Of a stretch of DNA of 43,305 nucleotides, positions 27,701 to 39,149 are shown piece by piece (position 1 is the first letter of the stretch; every line of letters begins with the position of its first letter). The position numbers and the translations under genes were made by a program. The stretch is from Mesaphorura yosii (lineage: Eukaryota > Arthropoda > Collembola > Poduromorpha > Tullbergiidae): positions 1 to 43,305 of the forward strand of contig WIXG01000526.1 of assembly GCA_009869945.1 (NCBI GenBank). The letters are read 5' to 3'. Under the pieces are notes generated by a model. That model was not told the origin of the DNA, made no database searches, and was given only the letters and a program-made list of their open reading frames with translations.

Positions 27701-30700
27701 TTTCAAATTAAAGTTCTTGTTCTTCAACTTTTATACCCTGTTAAAATGACAAATCAGAAATTTCTTCACCATCGTGTGTCTTTAATACTCTTCGCTCCGA
27801 GTTTTTGATGAGTTGCCTTCCTGTGTGCTGTAGTCTCATGGCGCCAGAAGTAGTAATTTGTACAAGGCATTTGGCGTTGGCAATGTCGTTCTTGCAAATC
27901 TCGTTTCATTAGGCTTAACAGATCAATTTCGGCCTCCATCAACAAACAGCCGCACAATAGGACAATGGTGCTGCTGCATAATGGCTTGCGAAATAATAGC
28001 ACTTTGTGGATGATGACTCTTTCGCATTACGTGATTCCCGGTTAATCGATAGCAAGAGCAACGGGACAATCTCATCTTGAAATGCACATTTCATACATCA
28101 TCACCCACCGTGTTTTTAACACGCGAATCCGGTTTTATAAACCTTGGCTGCAATTTCAGCAATTAAAACAGCGATTTTGGCTATTTCCTTTATTTACATA
28201 ATAATGGGTCGTCGTCGTGTGCGCCTTGTGCTTTTCCCACATGTCATTCGTGCCTAGTGCGTAGGTCAATCACGCGAGTGTCATGGGCTGGCCTTGGCCG
28301 GACGGGATCCGCTCACGCTATAAACTCACGATATCTTGATTTGCCCAAACTCCAAGCATTAGGTCGTCGGCTACACGTCATCAATGCACTAACGAGTTTA
28401 ACAGCAATTAATCTCTTCCCTCTGATTCTCGAATCATTGGAATCTTATCAATTGTGTGAGTACGCGAAACGCGACGCAGTTGCAGGTGTCTGAACTGGTG
28501 TCGGATTATTGTTTGCGTTACACGGCGGAAGCGTGAGCATTTACGACCATGAAATTAGTTTTTCGACTCTTTTATGCAATAATCGAGATGGTCGTGACAT
28601 ATTGGCCAGGCAAGCCGCACAACCAGGATCACGGAAACACAATTTGGTGTTTCCTTTTTCATCTTTGGTAGTTGTACCTGAGTACTTGCCTTAAGAGAGC
28701 CGAGTCGTAAGGAAAAGGAAAAAAGTCGTGATCTTCACTTTGGTTACATGACAGGAGGAACCGTGATGATAGTGATTCTCTATTCTCTCCTGATAAATCC
28801 GTTAACTATACATATTATTACAATAACACAGACTTTGTCCATTGTTCAACTCAACCCGTCTTTTCTTTCTGCTTCGCACAGTGCAATTCCTTTCCGATCT
28901 TTCCTTTCCTGCATCATCATCCCAGCCGTTTCTGCGTAGTCGATGCACCCTCTCCCACTTGTTACCTTGTAACCTGTCATCCGACGAGATAACACATGAT
29001 GCGGTGTGATAAATATTTTCACTGTGCTCGATACCAGACATTCTGAAACGATAAAATCTGATTCCCAGAATTTTTGGAGCAAAATTGACATGAGAGTTTT
29101 TGCGGAAATTATTGTCAATGCGATTAACGAACGATCAAGGCAGATCCAAGCTAAGACACGGTTCCGAGAACCTCGCGCACGAAATCCTGTGGCCTGTGGT
29201 CATTCGATTTTTATCCTCTTTTATTAATCCCTTGACAAGCATAACCTGTCAATGTCAACATCAATACGGCATAATTCATTGGAATACGCCCGGCCGAGAG
29301 AAAAGTGGTTTGAAATTGCTGTAGCAAATGTGCAGGATAAAAAGTCCGCTCTTTAAATTCTCCACGCATCATCAGTTAGTTAGCGTAGCCTGAAAATGAC
29401 GAGAAAGACGACGAGTTGGCATTATCAAAATTCACTTTTTTCGTCGTTAAAGTAAACAATGCAGAAACAATTAATTATAATAACTTGTAAGACTCATCAA
29501 AGACGAGAACGAGGACCCCGTTGGCGGCTGCGGCACTTGGCATGCAGTTCCGCTAATTTGCACTAATACAACATGAGTGGCAGTGGTAGACTATTTAAAA
29601 CCGCAAAAAATGAACTCGTCATCACCAACACCACTTTAAATATTAACCATCACTTGCGCTCATCATCCATCCCACACTTCAAGTCAGCAGAAAGCAGTGC
29701 AGCGTCTTCGTCTTCTTCAGAGGACGTGCTTTACAAACACTCGTTCATTCATAATTCAATTTCAAGTAATTAGCACGTACAATCTGCACTCTTCCTTGCT
29801 CTGTAATTAATATTGTATACACAGACACAGAGCAGGCCGGCTATTATCAACATGAATCTCAATTTGTGCCGAATACGTAATTAAGTCCACTACGCGCAAG
29901 GCTCGCATGCACCAAATGCACCTGCATCCTCGGACTCGTCTTGACTTCGTTCGTCGTTCGCCTATGCCTTTCTAACCTATTTTAAATGCTACAGTTAAAT
30001 AACCGATTCCGATTTAATTCTTTTGTTTGTACAAATTATTTCCAGTCTACATTTTAATGCGTACTCCATTGTGAATTGTTTGCAAAGCGAGAAGCGATGC
30101 GCCATTTGTCATGCGATTTCTTGGTCTTAAAAGGAAGTGATTTTTTCGAAGCTTCTAAATTCAAGGAATTCATCACCAAGAAATTTTCTATTGCTTCTGT
30201 TTCGTGCAAAAGCTTGCAGACAAGCGGACTCGTAAACTACAAATGTAATCCAGCTCGCATGTTTTCCACCAAGTTTGAAATCCTAAAATAAGAAAGTCAA
30301 GTGTTTAAAGCGTTTTATAACATTTTTGTGATATCAAAAACACCTTTTGTATTTGCTATTGTATTTTTCATTACGAGAGCAATATATTATGCGTAGTGGC
30401 GAGCATGTATTCTTGAGTCTTGACTGACAACGTGAGCCGCCGCCACACTACACTTACACCATGTCTAATTTCAAATGCATACAGAAGGGCCATTGACACT
30501 GAGGTGCTCCTCATTTTTATAGAAGTACAATGTGTGGCAATACAAGCACTTGACTGCCAAGTAGTGCTGCTTGACTTTGTGTTGTATAAACATAGACCAG
30601 ATGCGGACGCGTATTGCTTGCATACACAAACAAACAATGATTAAAAATAATAGGTTGAGACAAGAAGTGAAAGAAAGAAAGACAATTCACACTCTTGAAG

Positions 30701-33700
30701 AGCGCCGCCGTCACGGCCAGCAAAAAGAATACATTTTATAGCTTTAAGGAATTAATTTCTCATTTATTACGACAACGGACCGTGCATCTTCCTCACACTC
30801 ATGCACGACGATTACGAAAATGTACCACTCGCGAAAAACCTTGTCCAAGCGAATTCTCAGCAGTACACGCACTCGCATTATGAATGAGCTTCTAGCTTAA
30901 AACTTGTACAAAAATCATCAATTTTGCTTTTCACGAGAGCTTTACAATCTTGGCAATTTCTCTTTTCAAATTGGCTAATCTCTGTGCAATGTAAACAGTT
31001 AAGTAATGTGCGTTTGCATATGAATTCCAGATCCGCTATCTTCACCAAGGCAAGCGGCGATTGCTTGCTTTCCGACATGGACCGCCTCTCAATGGGCAAC
31101 CTGAACTCACTCGAAGCTGAGAATGGAACCGACTACATGGAATCCAACTGCATCGTTGATCCGAACAAAATCTGCGAGTTCAAGTCTGTGGAGGGCAAAA
31201 TCTTGAAAACCGTCGACTCGGTGTACCAAGAGGTCTCATCCGAAACTGACTGCAAGTAAGTTTTGAAATGCCAAATGTATAATAATGGGTAGCTCGCGTA
31301 TTTGGCCATTGTCCCTCGACTTTATGACATCCGAGATCATAAACTCAGCGTGTAGCAGCTGCAGCATGGGCATCATAATGCTTTGCGGTTGGTTTCCATC
31401 ACGAGTCGTCACCTCAAAGCAGCATTTACTGTAATAGTTGATAGCGTAGTGATGATGGTGGTGGGGGTAAACAATAACTTGCGTTATGCGAAAATTCAGA
31501 AAAAAAGATTTTCACAGAGTAACAAATCAAAATGCAATTACAGCTGGTACAAAACGCTGGTACAAGAATAACGAAAGAAAAATTACTTTCTGATGTGGCC
31601 TGATCGTGTGCGGTATTATTACAGGATCGGATGAAAAGCACGCTTTGTACCGGGCCATAATTTGAGGGTAAAAGCTCGCAAGCACGAATTAATCTTTTTC
31701 GTTGTTTCGAATTATGTGAATTACGATTTCCACTTTGTGTCGTGCCCGTGCCACGGCCACGAGATGCAAAAGAAGAGTAAAGACCCTTTTCATTAGAAGA
31801 TGCCAACAATGAAGTCCGTTCACTTAATTATCAGTTGTTCCATCTTCCATTACATGGGCAGAGACGGCGAAGGAAATAAAATGATGAGTTTTATAGCTGT
31901 AATAAAATACAAAGTGTCATTGTCTTCTCGTCTTGGGCGCTTAAATAAATGTGGTTATAACTACAGCAATGCGTAATAAAGCTGATACTCACGCCTGAAA
32001 TGAAATCACGAAGCGCCAGAACAAAATTCAAAGCCCCTACACCCCAACAATAGCAACAGCAATAATCGTTGAGCAAAGTAATAAAGAGCAATCAGAAACG
32101 TAAATTACGGGCATTTCACGTTTTTCTTTGCATGATGCTTATGTTCTTGCGCACAAGATTAACATTTTCTTCGCGTTTTCAGGGAACTTTGCCTCAGTGC
32201 TTCATTCCGGTGCCAATCTTACGATTACAACGCAACGGGTGGTCAAGTCTGCCGTCTGAGTCACCACAGCTCGCTGACACTCACACACATTCGCGACCCA
32301 TTCCTCCCGGTCGCCGGAGCCGTGACCAGAGAACTCGCTGCCTGCTACAATGTGAGTGTGGACTGCCGCGCAGGAGACATGATTGCTACTGTTCGCACTT
32401 CGAAAGTCTTTCAAGGGAAACTGTACGCGAAAGGTGCGCCCAACAGTTGCGCCGTAGATGTCGAGAACGCTTTGGAATTCGTGCTCCGTCTGCCATACAC
32501 CGACCTGGAGTGTGGAGTTCAACGTGAAGCCATGGGTCGCTACACCACAGAGGTAAACATTCATTCCTGTCGAGTCCTTCGAACTCTGGCATACTCAGGC
32601 CATTTTCTAAGAATTTTTGTCTGATCTATCACTTCGCCAACTCTCTCACAATTCATAACAACCCATCAGTATCAGTGTCATGTCAAAAATCACTCACCAA
32701 TGCACGACGGGACGGCTGCGCTGTGCAGTCAGACAGAAGCGAACTGCTATGTCAATAAAATTATAGGAACGTTATGTTGATTCAAGAAGAAGCAAGGAAC
32801 TTGAATGAAATTAAAAGCAGAGGCAGCGCAAGCAAAGAGGAAAGATAACAGATCGGGCCATAAACTTGAACTTGAATAAAAATGTAAAATAAAGGAAAAT
32901 CATTCAAATGAAAAATGAAACACAATAGGACGATTCTCTAATCTTTTCGGAGCTAAGCACAAAGAATGGCCGAGCAGAGTCGGGCATATTTATTAATATG
33001 AACAGTAATGCAAAGCGATGCAATAATAATACAAAAATATGAAATATCACCATTTGAGAGAGGATTCCCGATATAAATCATCTCACGTGGTGCGCCAGCG
33101 ACTGCTGACGAGCGAACGTACCATAACAAGACAAAGGAAGAGGTCAGGTACTTTGCGCCTGGCCAGCGTCAGAAAGTAAAGTTTGGGCTTGCTTTCGAAT
33201 AATTTATATTATTCAGTTTCATTCAGAAGCTGAAAGTCTGCATAATCAACTAAAAAGAAGAGAAGAGTGCAGGTTAGTTGATTTTGCACAATGCGAAATT
33301 GAAATTAGGCAGGCAACAGCAACAGAAACAGCAGGTGAACAGACTCTTAACTGACCAGATGATGAAACAGAGGATCAAAAGCTGGTACGGCCGGGCACAA
33401 AGAAAGTGTCTGTGCCTGCTAAAATAATTTAATAGAGGGTCTTGATGAGTAATGAATCAAATGGCAAACGAGAACGACTCGAGCAAGAAACCTTCTTTAA
33501 TTTCTAGTCTTGTGTTTATATTAGATCAAGATTATTCCACTTCCGCTGAGCATTTTCGCGTTTGGCTCCATGAGGAGACATTTTCATTAATTTTTTTCGG
33601 GTAGGATTATCTTTTCAATTTCGTTTCATGAGGCATTATGCATAATAAAGCACTAAAATCCATTAAAAGGTACTACGCTCAGATTACGCGAATAATCGAA

Positions 33701-35276
33701 TACTTCCCCGACAAATGCAGGTGCAGGCTGGCTGCTCTTCGGTCACCGCTGCTGCGTGTCTATAAAATATAAATTATATTGTTTCTTGGTTCGGCACTAA
33801 TTTTTATTAAGGCAGGTTTGCCCCGTCTCGCAGTGACGGCTCTATTACCAGCTAAAAAGATAATTACGCAAATTACCCTCGCAGTATGCGTTCGGGTGTA
33901 CCCGAGCACTCGTCACAGCTTGCCTTCTCTCCTGACTTTATCTGCTCGAATATTTCAACAATAATAATTTAGTGAGCCTTCCTCTTGAAAGCGCTCGTGA
34001 TTACAACGGGATTTATGGCTTTGTTATTCATCTCTTTTGCAAACCTCGCAGGTTATTCTTCAACACCACGATCAGATTGTGACAGCATCTGATATGGGGC
34101 TCTCGGTTTCGTGTCAATACGACTTGACTAATAAGTCAGTGTCAAATGAAGTGGATCTCGGCGTTGTTGGCGATCTCAAGCACACAATCGCTCAGGAGAG
34201 CATTGTCGACTCACCGAACGTGGCTATGCGTGTTACTGACAGGAGGGGCGAAGGAACTGCCGCGGCACAGGTAAAAATGCTGAATCAACATCAACCTTGG
34301 CATTCTTTCATGTAATAAAAGCGCAAGAAACGGATGGTCGCAATGCAATTATCTTTTTATTTCGCAGGTTGGAGACCCACTTGCTCTCCGCTTCGAGATT
34401 GTGGATCCCAACAGCCCGTACGATATTTTCGTTCGCGAATTGGTGGCAATGGACGGAGTCGACGGTTCGGAGATCATGCTTCTCGACGGTGAGGGCTGCC
34501 CAACTGATCAGAGAATCATGGGCGCTCTGTCGCGCGCTTCTGATGACCAAAAAGCACTCGTGTCTCATTTCGATGCATTCAAGTTCCCAACTTCTGAGGT
34601 TGTTCAGTTCAGGGCTCTCGTCACACCTTGCCTGCCAGCTTGCCAGCCCGTAATTTGCCCAGTCCAAGACGGAACTGGTCTTGTCCAAGAAATACCGTCA
34701 TTAGGCAGAAGGAGACGTAGCATTCCATTGAACATTACGAACATCGATGAGTATGGTAATATGCTTGACCAACCACGCTTTGCTCCTCGTGATCCTAACC
34801 ATCTTGAGGACATTCGAGTGCAGTACACAATGGACAGACGATACAAGCGCAGTTCTGTGAAGAACGAGATCGGCCAAGGTTTGCCAGCTGAAGAGATGTT
34901 GCTGGTTCGCTCTATTCACATCTCCGATCGCTTTGGTGCTGATAAGAAACGCGATAGGAAACTGGCCGAGGAGAATTCTGAGGCAGTCAAAAACAGGGGC
35001 AATCAGACTCCGAACAGATTCCAACACGAGGAGGCTGAGGGAGTAGAGCACGAGGACGAGGCCTCAACCTCTGAGACGTTGCCAGTAGGAGCTTCCAACT
35101 GCATTAACACAACCTCAATGCTGGGTGCTGGTGCAATCGTTGTTGCACTTCAGATTGCGATTCTCCTCATCGGAGCCTTAATATTCCTCAAGAGGAAAGA
35201 TAACACTAAGCAGCTACTGCCGCAGCAAAATATTCCACGACCAAACCCACCAGCCATTTTCGTGAGGAAGTACTGA
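18433..35276 (+). CDS. PAN/ZP-domain transmembrane cuticle-matrix protein (neyo/nyobe/morpheyus/trynity type), 5' end missing
   Basis: Six exons (18433-18797, 23159-23369, 31031-31255, 32183-32552, 34052-34270, 34368-35276) join with matching phases into 765 codons and a TGA stop. Counting from the first full codon: a hydrophobic signal peptide at about 8-22 ending in ASA; PAN/Apple domain 1 at 54-140, domain 2 at 144-237 and domain 3 at about 242-321; a ZP domain at 328-560 with the usual eight cysteines (four in each half); an RRRR furin-type site at 577-580; a membrane segment near 713-737; and a 28-residue basic cytoplasmic tail. Known proteins of this architecture are cleaved and build apical extracellular matrix under the cuticle, shaping denticles, tracheae and epidermal barrier. 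That role is inferred from the family. NompA also combines PAN and ZP domains, but the ZP sequence looks closer to the neyo/nyobe group; I do not choose a single orthologue. The start codon lies upstream. Confidence 0.9.
19087..19102. repeat. 16-bp perfect palindrome in the ZP-gene intron
   Basis: The eight bases acgtcgtc are followed directly by their exact reverse complement. The sequence is CpG-rich, unlike its AT-rich surroundings, and lies about 290 bp downstream of the first visible coding exon. It could be a dimeric factor site or chance. Confidence 0.85.
21833..21847. repeat. Pentanucleotide TGTCG, three copies
   Basis: Three exact tandem copies of tgtcg lie in the intron, followed by a partial fourth. 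This is ordinary short tandem repeat structure. Confidence 0.85.
23159..23369 (+). CDS. ZP gene exon: end of PAN 1 and first half of PAN 2
   Basis: The exon starts after tttcttgcag and completes a glycine codon begun in the previous exon (phase 1). It reads SSQFPVFTLYAQKVCL, closing PAN domain 1. The second PAN domain follows, with the cysteines of CERAW, CMELC and FVCR. It ends TGCAG|GTCAGT, phase 2. Both phases agree with the neighbouring exons. Confidence 0.9.
23370..31030 (+). other. 7.7-kb intron of the ZP gene
   Basis: This is the largest intron in the window, running from GTCAGT to gaattccag. The only internal features I can support are a GTAAT-type pentamer array and scattered AT-rich tracts. 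Short open frames on both strands show no domain or splice partner. Confidence 0.85.
25826..25850. repeat. Imperfect GTAAT pentamer array, five units
   Basis: The units are gtaat, gtaat, gtagt, gtaat, gtaaa in direct succession. On the other strand this presents repeated ATTAC. It lies deep in a large intron. Confidence 0.8.
31031..31255 (+). CDS. ZP gene exon: second half of PAN 2 and start of PAN 3
   Basis: The exon joins by a split arginine codon (AG|A). It reads SAIFTKASGDCLLSDMDRLS, completing PAN 2, then KICEFKSVEGKILKTVDSVY, opening PAN 3. It ends TGCAA|GTAAGT, an excellent donor, phase 2. The cysteine spacing continues the PAN pattern without a gap, so no exon appears to be missing on either side. 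Confidence 0.9.
31256..32182 (+). other. 0.93-kb intron of the ZP gene
   Basis: It runs from GTAAGT to gcgttttcag. Nothing further is recognisable inside it. Confidence 0.88.
32183..32552 (+). CDS. ZP gene exon: end of PAN 3 and ZP-N half
   Basis: A lysine codon is completed across the junction (AA|G). The exon reads ELCLSASFRCQSYDY, completing PAN 3, then the ZP-N half starting VSVDCRAGDMIATVRTSKVF. Three of the four ZP-N cysteines (CRAG, SCAV, LECG) are here. It ends ACAGAG|GTAAAC at a codon boundary. Three other open frames overlap this exon on both strands, but only this one carries the family motifs and the matching phases. Confidence 0.92.
32553..34051 (+). other. 1.5-kb intron of the ZP gene
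   Basis: It runs from GTAAAC to aacctcgcag. It is AT-rich and I see no gene or clear repeat inside. Confidence 0.88.
34052..34270 (+). CDS. ZP gene exon: centre of the ZP domain
   Basis: Seventy-three codons, phase 0 at both ends, reading VILQHHDQIVTASDMGLSVS then CQYDLTNK, which carries the fourth ZP-N cysteine. The stretch GVVGDLKHTIAQE leads toward the ZP-C half. The donor is CACAG|GTAAAA. The following intron (34271-34367) is only 97 bp and ends atttcgcag. Confidence 0.92.
34368..35276 (+). CDS. ZP gene last exon: ZP-C half, furin site, membrane segment, tail, stop
   Basis: The exon opens with VGDPLALRFEIVDPNSPY and holds the four ZP-C cysteines (EGCPTD, TPCLPAC, VICPV). The RRRR site follows about 15 residues after the last of these cysteines, the usual place where ZP proteins are cut so that the ectodomain can polymerise. 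A charged linker of about 130 residues, rich in Glu, Lys and Arg, separates it from the membrane segment (GAGAIVVALQIAILLIGALI), which is followed by KRKD and a proline-rich tail ending in KY. The stop is TGA at 35274-35276. Long open frames on the opposite strand here are shadows. Confidence 0.93.
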   Translation, partial: VGDPLALRFEIVDPNSPYDIFVRELVAMDGVDGSEIMLLDGEGCPTDQRIMGALSRASDDQKALVSHFDAFKFPTSEVVQFRALVTPCLPACQPVICPVQDGTGLVQEIPSLGRRRRSIPLNITNIDEYGNMLDQPRFAPRDPNHLEDIRVQYTMDRRYKRSSVKNEIGQGLPAEEMLLVRSIHISDRFGADKKRDRKLAEENSEAVKNRGNQTPNRFQHEEAEGVEHEDEASTSETLPVGASNCINTTSMLGAGAIVVALQIAILLIGALIFLKRKDNTKQLLPQQNIPRPNPPAIFVRKY

Positions 35277-35654
35277 TGCTAATTGAACATTAGTATTCAA
35301 ATCTCATAATCTTCTTATTACGTAAATCAAATGACAAACGTTAAGACGTAGTATTCGGAAAAGACAGGCAGGACTTGTTCAATATTTGGCTGAGGTACAT
35401 GTGATTATCAGTTTTATGCCAGTATTGGAATATTTCAAGCATGCTCCAAATAATAATTTCAACTTTTTTAACCCATTCGATTGGTACTACAAGTTAAGTA
35501 GAATATTCAGTCTCAAGTGGTTCCAAATTCAACTAAAGATTCTTCAAGCCAAATCTTGACTGACTGACACTATAAGATGCTAGAAGCGAGTTAGATTTAC
35601 TGAGCGGTGGTGGATGTAATCTTCAACAGGTTCAAGGGAAACTTTGCAGAATTT

Positions 35655-35662
35655 TGTACATA
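35655..35662 (+). promoter_or_regulatory. Pumilio-type element TGTACATA in the 3' UTR
   Basis: The sequence matches the Puf/Pumilio recognition consensus UGUANAUA exactly. It lies inside the predicted 3' UTR about 380 bp after the stop. Such octamers also occur by chance, so function is only possible. Confidence 0.35.
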
Positions 35663-36409
35663 GACGAACACATTTGCACCAGATTCTTTTTTAAACTACT
35701 ACAATAGCATTAAGGGGAGAACGATAAGTTATCTGACTAGTGTAAGCACCAACCCGCCTATTATGTATACGGCATGACTAATGACAACTAACCTCCTGTA
35801 TACGACTAGTACTTTTGCCGATTGCGGATTACCTAAATAACTCTGCCTTAATTAGCCTAATTGATAAATTGGTACCAGACACACAGCACAGGTGCACTGA
35901 ATTTAACTACGCCACTGATCAGGTCCGATTTTTTATGCTCAAACCAAAAGCTTCTGATGCCTTGGTTAGACGATATGAAAATGACACTTAACTCTTGACA
36001 CTGTGGACACATGTTGACATGATTTAAGTAAGGCAAAGGCATTAACATTAATCCTTAAAACAGAAAAGAGCTGGTGACTTTCTACAATTTAATCGACAAA
36101 AATGTACTTGCTACGTTAGGAATAGGATGAATGAGAAAAATAGTGTGTGTGATATCAAACATGAAAGTGAATGAGTCGAGACCTTTGTTATCGTATCGTA
36201 CGTAGAATCGTAGTTTTAATTTAATTTATTGAAACACGTTACAGGTTATGCTGTTATTGCTTTTAACTTATTATTGTTACTCGTTGGAAGTGGTTTTAGA
36301 AAATTTTAAATCTTATTATTACGCATTTAGTTAACTCATGAGTTTTATGCATATTAATTTATGAATGTGTGCTTTGTTTTGTAATTTTATATGCTTTTGA
36401 TTAAATTTC

Positions 36410-36415
36410 AATAAA
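36410..36415 (+). terminator. Poly(A) signal AATAAA of the ZP gene
   Basis: A canonical hexamer in ttcAATAAAattt, about 1.13 kb after the stop codon and the first convincing one in a suitable position. Cleavage would be expected 10-30 bases later. Confidence 0.65.
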
Positions 36416-36420
36416 ATTTG

Positions 36421-38964
36421 AAAAAAGCGCAGTTCTTGAAGTTGATTTATTGTACGAATCGTTTGCTCCTGTCACTCAGGGAAGGGGCAGAAGTCCTCTC
36501 ATTTGTATGCATTTTGCAGACGGGTATAGATATTACAATTCGTGCAATGCATTGCTGTAGTTGTATGACTCAGCATGATAATGACAAAAGATCAGATTCA
36601 ACGCGCCCACCTTGACATCAGGATCCCTTACGTAAACATTCGCTCATCAGGCGTCATAAACTGTCCATCTGTCAGAGAAGAACAATCAAATCTACTGAAA
36701 TTTCATACAATATCGCATCTATCATATCAAAGCATCGTGCGTCAGGTTAAGAATAGCGCATTCTTCACGTTTCAACTTCCTGGCTTCTGTACGCTGTATG
36801 CAATACGTCTACGTCTACTTCCTCAAATTAACTGTGATATATGCACTGCCGTTCTGGCATTATTGTCTGTTAGTGCCAACGATTTTCCATTGTTAGCAAG
36901 ACATCAGACCTCACTAATCACATCTTGTTAAGAGTGATCTCTCCATACCATAGCCATAAGCGTGTACGCTGCAGTTCAGTTGAGCCAGAGCCCATGATAT
37001 AATTCAACGAGTTATTACACACGCTGTTGGCACTCCGCCTGTCTGAACTGAGTGTAAATGAAGATAAATTAAGCACTAATTAATGAACGTGTCTTTGAGC
37101 CTCTCCGCAACAATTATCACGCAAAGGAACAATTTGAGATCAGGTGCCGTGGCGTGTAGAGGAGCCTCTTCATCGCAGCGGATGCTTTGATGCATCGCAC
37201 TAAACAAACAAACCATGCAAACTTTGCAAATTGTCGACCACATTTTAAAGTCTAGTCAGTCTAGTGATAAATTAAAGTGCTACCAAAATCTGTAGACAGT
37301 TACTTGGACTCATCGACATCTCAAGTACAGCTAGGATCACCTAATGATAAACACTTGTAACATGTAATTAAGAAAATCAGTTTAATTACGAGAGTATTAC
37401 GTACTGTGAGCCACAGCAGAAGCCTAATCGCAACGCGAAGGTTCTGAAACGAGTTTCTTTCAATCTGCATCGTTCGAAAACTGTGCCGAACAAAATATTT
37501 CACATTTGTCAATACGCCCGAGTATGTTGCATCATCATAGCATCATGCTGCATTCCATTCCAATACCGCATCACCGATTTACGCAGAATAAACTTAAAAC
37601 TGCATCGTGATCAACAGATTTACAGATAGTCGTTTCGCGTGATAGAATGGAGGATAAAAATTTCGCTCCGAGTTAGCGCGAGTACAAGATGACGAAACGT
37701 ATTTTAATGCGATTCTTGATCCTGTCATTGATACAAATGTTATGGGCCAAATGTGTCGATTCTTGCCCTTGTCCCTTTATGATCTTGATAGAGCTCAATT
37801 CATACTATAAATCCGTTGTCAAATCTAGTATTATGAAAATCAAATGCACTACGTCCTCCATGTATTGCAATTACAACATCTCTCTGCTTAGCATGCACGC
37901 TCAGATTCTCAATTTTGTTTCTCTGTTCTCCGTTTCACAAGCAAGACTCATTATCATCACCTTTCCTTAACTCGAACGGAGCACATTACTTAATAACGCT
38001 TTAATATGATATGATGTAACTACACCCTTAACATCTTATCGCTAAACTTTGAGCATTCAGTGTCAGTGTGAAACGAATAAAAACCTCTGGGCTAACTCTA
38101 ATGACGAGGATTAGCACAACGTGTGCAGTTGCATAGGAACTGAAACGGGACCAGCCATCATTTTCACATCATTAAAATGATGGAATGGATCTCACTCACA
38201 CATGACAGCACATTAGGAGTCCAATATCATCTCAGCAGTAGTTGCAGCAGAAGGACGAATTGCTTGCTATTACAATTTGAGACAAGTTGTATTCTTCTTT
38301 TACGACTCCTTCAATTAATGCGAAACAAGCAAGCAGGAAAAGCTGCATCTTCAAACGGTAGCATCCATTGAAGAAGCATCGCTTCCACAATGCCATAATG
38401 CGGTCGAAAACGCTTGCGAGAAGCGCACCATTAGGATGTGTGTCTTGTGTGTCAATTTTAAATGCGTAATGATATCCACCAACTGCAATTTGGGCAATTA
38501 CGTAATATTTGCGGAATTGTACTAAAGTAATGACAGAATCACGCGAAATGACAATTGACATCAAAGCAAGCGACTTCTGAAGATCAAACTTTGTCGTAAT
38601 GAAGGCGAAGGATCTCGTTTGAAATCATGATTCTTTACTACTAACAATCAAAGAAGGTAGAAGAGAGCTTGTGTTTATGAGAATCCATTAAAGCATTCAT
38701 TATTGATCCGTCCATTCGTTTCTTCACATTAACAATTGGCATTGAATCATGTTGAATTTTCGTTTGCTTCCACTTGCATTCATGAGAATTTATATCTGAA
38801 TAAGGGGTGGTACGTTGGAAATGCAAGATTGTCTTGGACTGTTCATACAATTATCCATGGGGTCCTGCTCTAATTCGTGCATGCTCAATTTGCAATTTTA
38901 AAAGCGAGTAGCGCGCTTTAGATCCAAGTGAGAGCAAGCTGAAATATCATTCAAGAAATCTTAC
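36421..38964. other. 2.5-kb gap between the ZP gene and the last visible Atg16 exon
   Basis: Any remaining 3' exons of Atg16 on the - strand should fall here. I read the - strand for the expected WD40 motifs (a TGHS-like turn, or WD preceded by Ile, Leu or Phe) and found none, nor an exon joining in phase to the donor at 38964. One TTTATT at about 36444 would be AATAAA on the - strand. A small + strand open frame at 37689-37970 is listed separately. Nothing else is recognisable. Confidence 0.6.
37689..37970 (+). CDS. Candidate small secreted or membrane protein, 93 aa (weak)
   Basis: This is an ATG-to-TAA frame whose first 20 residues (MTKRILMRFLILSLIQMLWA) look like a signal peptide: basic start, hydrophobic core, small residue at the end. 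Several cysteines follow (CVDSCPCP, KCTTSSMYC). A second hydrophobic run lies near the C-terminus. I recognise no family. It has no neighbouring gene on the same strand within 1 kb and no clear promoter. AT-rich DNA yields such frames by chance, so it is a candidate only. Confidence 0.15.
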   Translation: MTKRILMRFLILSLIQMLWAKCVDSCPCPFMILIELNSYYKSVVKSSIMKIKCTTSSMYCNYNISLLSMHAQILNFVSLFSVSQARLIIITFP

Positions 38965-39149
38965 CCTTAATCTAGCGTCATCCACAGTCCAGACGCGGCA
39001 GGCGAAGTCACTTGATGCAGCTAAAACATGGGTTGCTTGAGAATCAAAGTCAACACACACAATACTTCCGTTGGATCCAATCAGTGTTGAACGAAGCTCA
39101 ATTCCTGTAATCGTCGACTCCCATATTTTGACCTTTCTGTCGGTTCCAC
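38965..39149 (-). CDS. Atg16: Atg16 exon 7, WD repeats 1-2, last visible exon
   Basis: It starts after ttttttacag and reads GTDRKVKIWESTITGIELRS, then GSNGSIVCVDFDSQATHVLA and CRVWTVDDARLR. It ends TTAAGG|GTAAGA at a codon boundary. In relatives the next residues would be HTLTGHSGKV, but no exon encoding them was found in the window. Confidence 0.9.

Larger units (their letters stand above)
35277..36430 (+). other. Predicted 3' UTR of the ZP gene
   Basis: About 1.1 kb of AT-rich sequence runs between the TGA and a consensus poly(A) signal. It contains a UGUANAUA-type element, the octamer tgtatacg twice (near 35764 and 35797), and no plausible reading frame. The exact cleavage site is an estimate. 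Confidence 0.65.

Noticed and set aside
32202..32592. Overlapping open frames on both strands over the ZP-N exon
   Set aside because: Only the + frame with CRAGDMIATVRTSKVF has family motifs and matching splice phases.
34308..35051. Long - strand open frames (126 and 116 codons) over the last ZP-gene exons
   Set aside because: They mirror conserved coding sequence on the + strand and show no domain of their own.
36575..36931. 118-codon + strand open frame after the ZP gene, and - strand W-rich pieces in the same place
   Set aside because: Neither the + frame nor the - strand pieces (for example RLWLWYGEITLNK) align with WD40 repeats or join in phase to Atg16.
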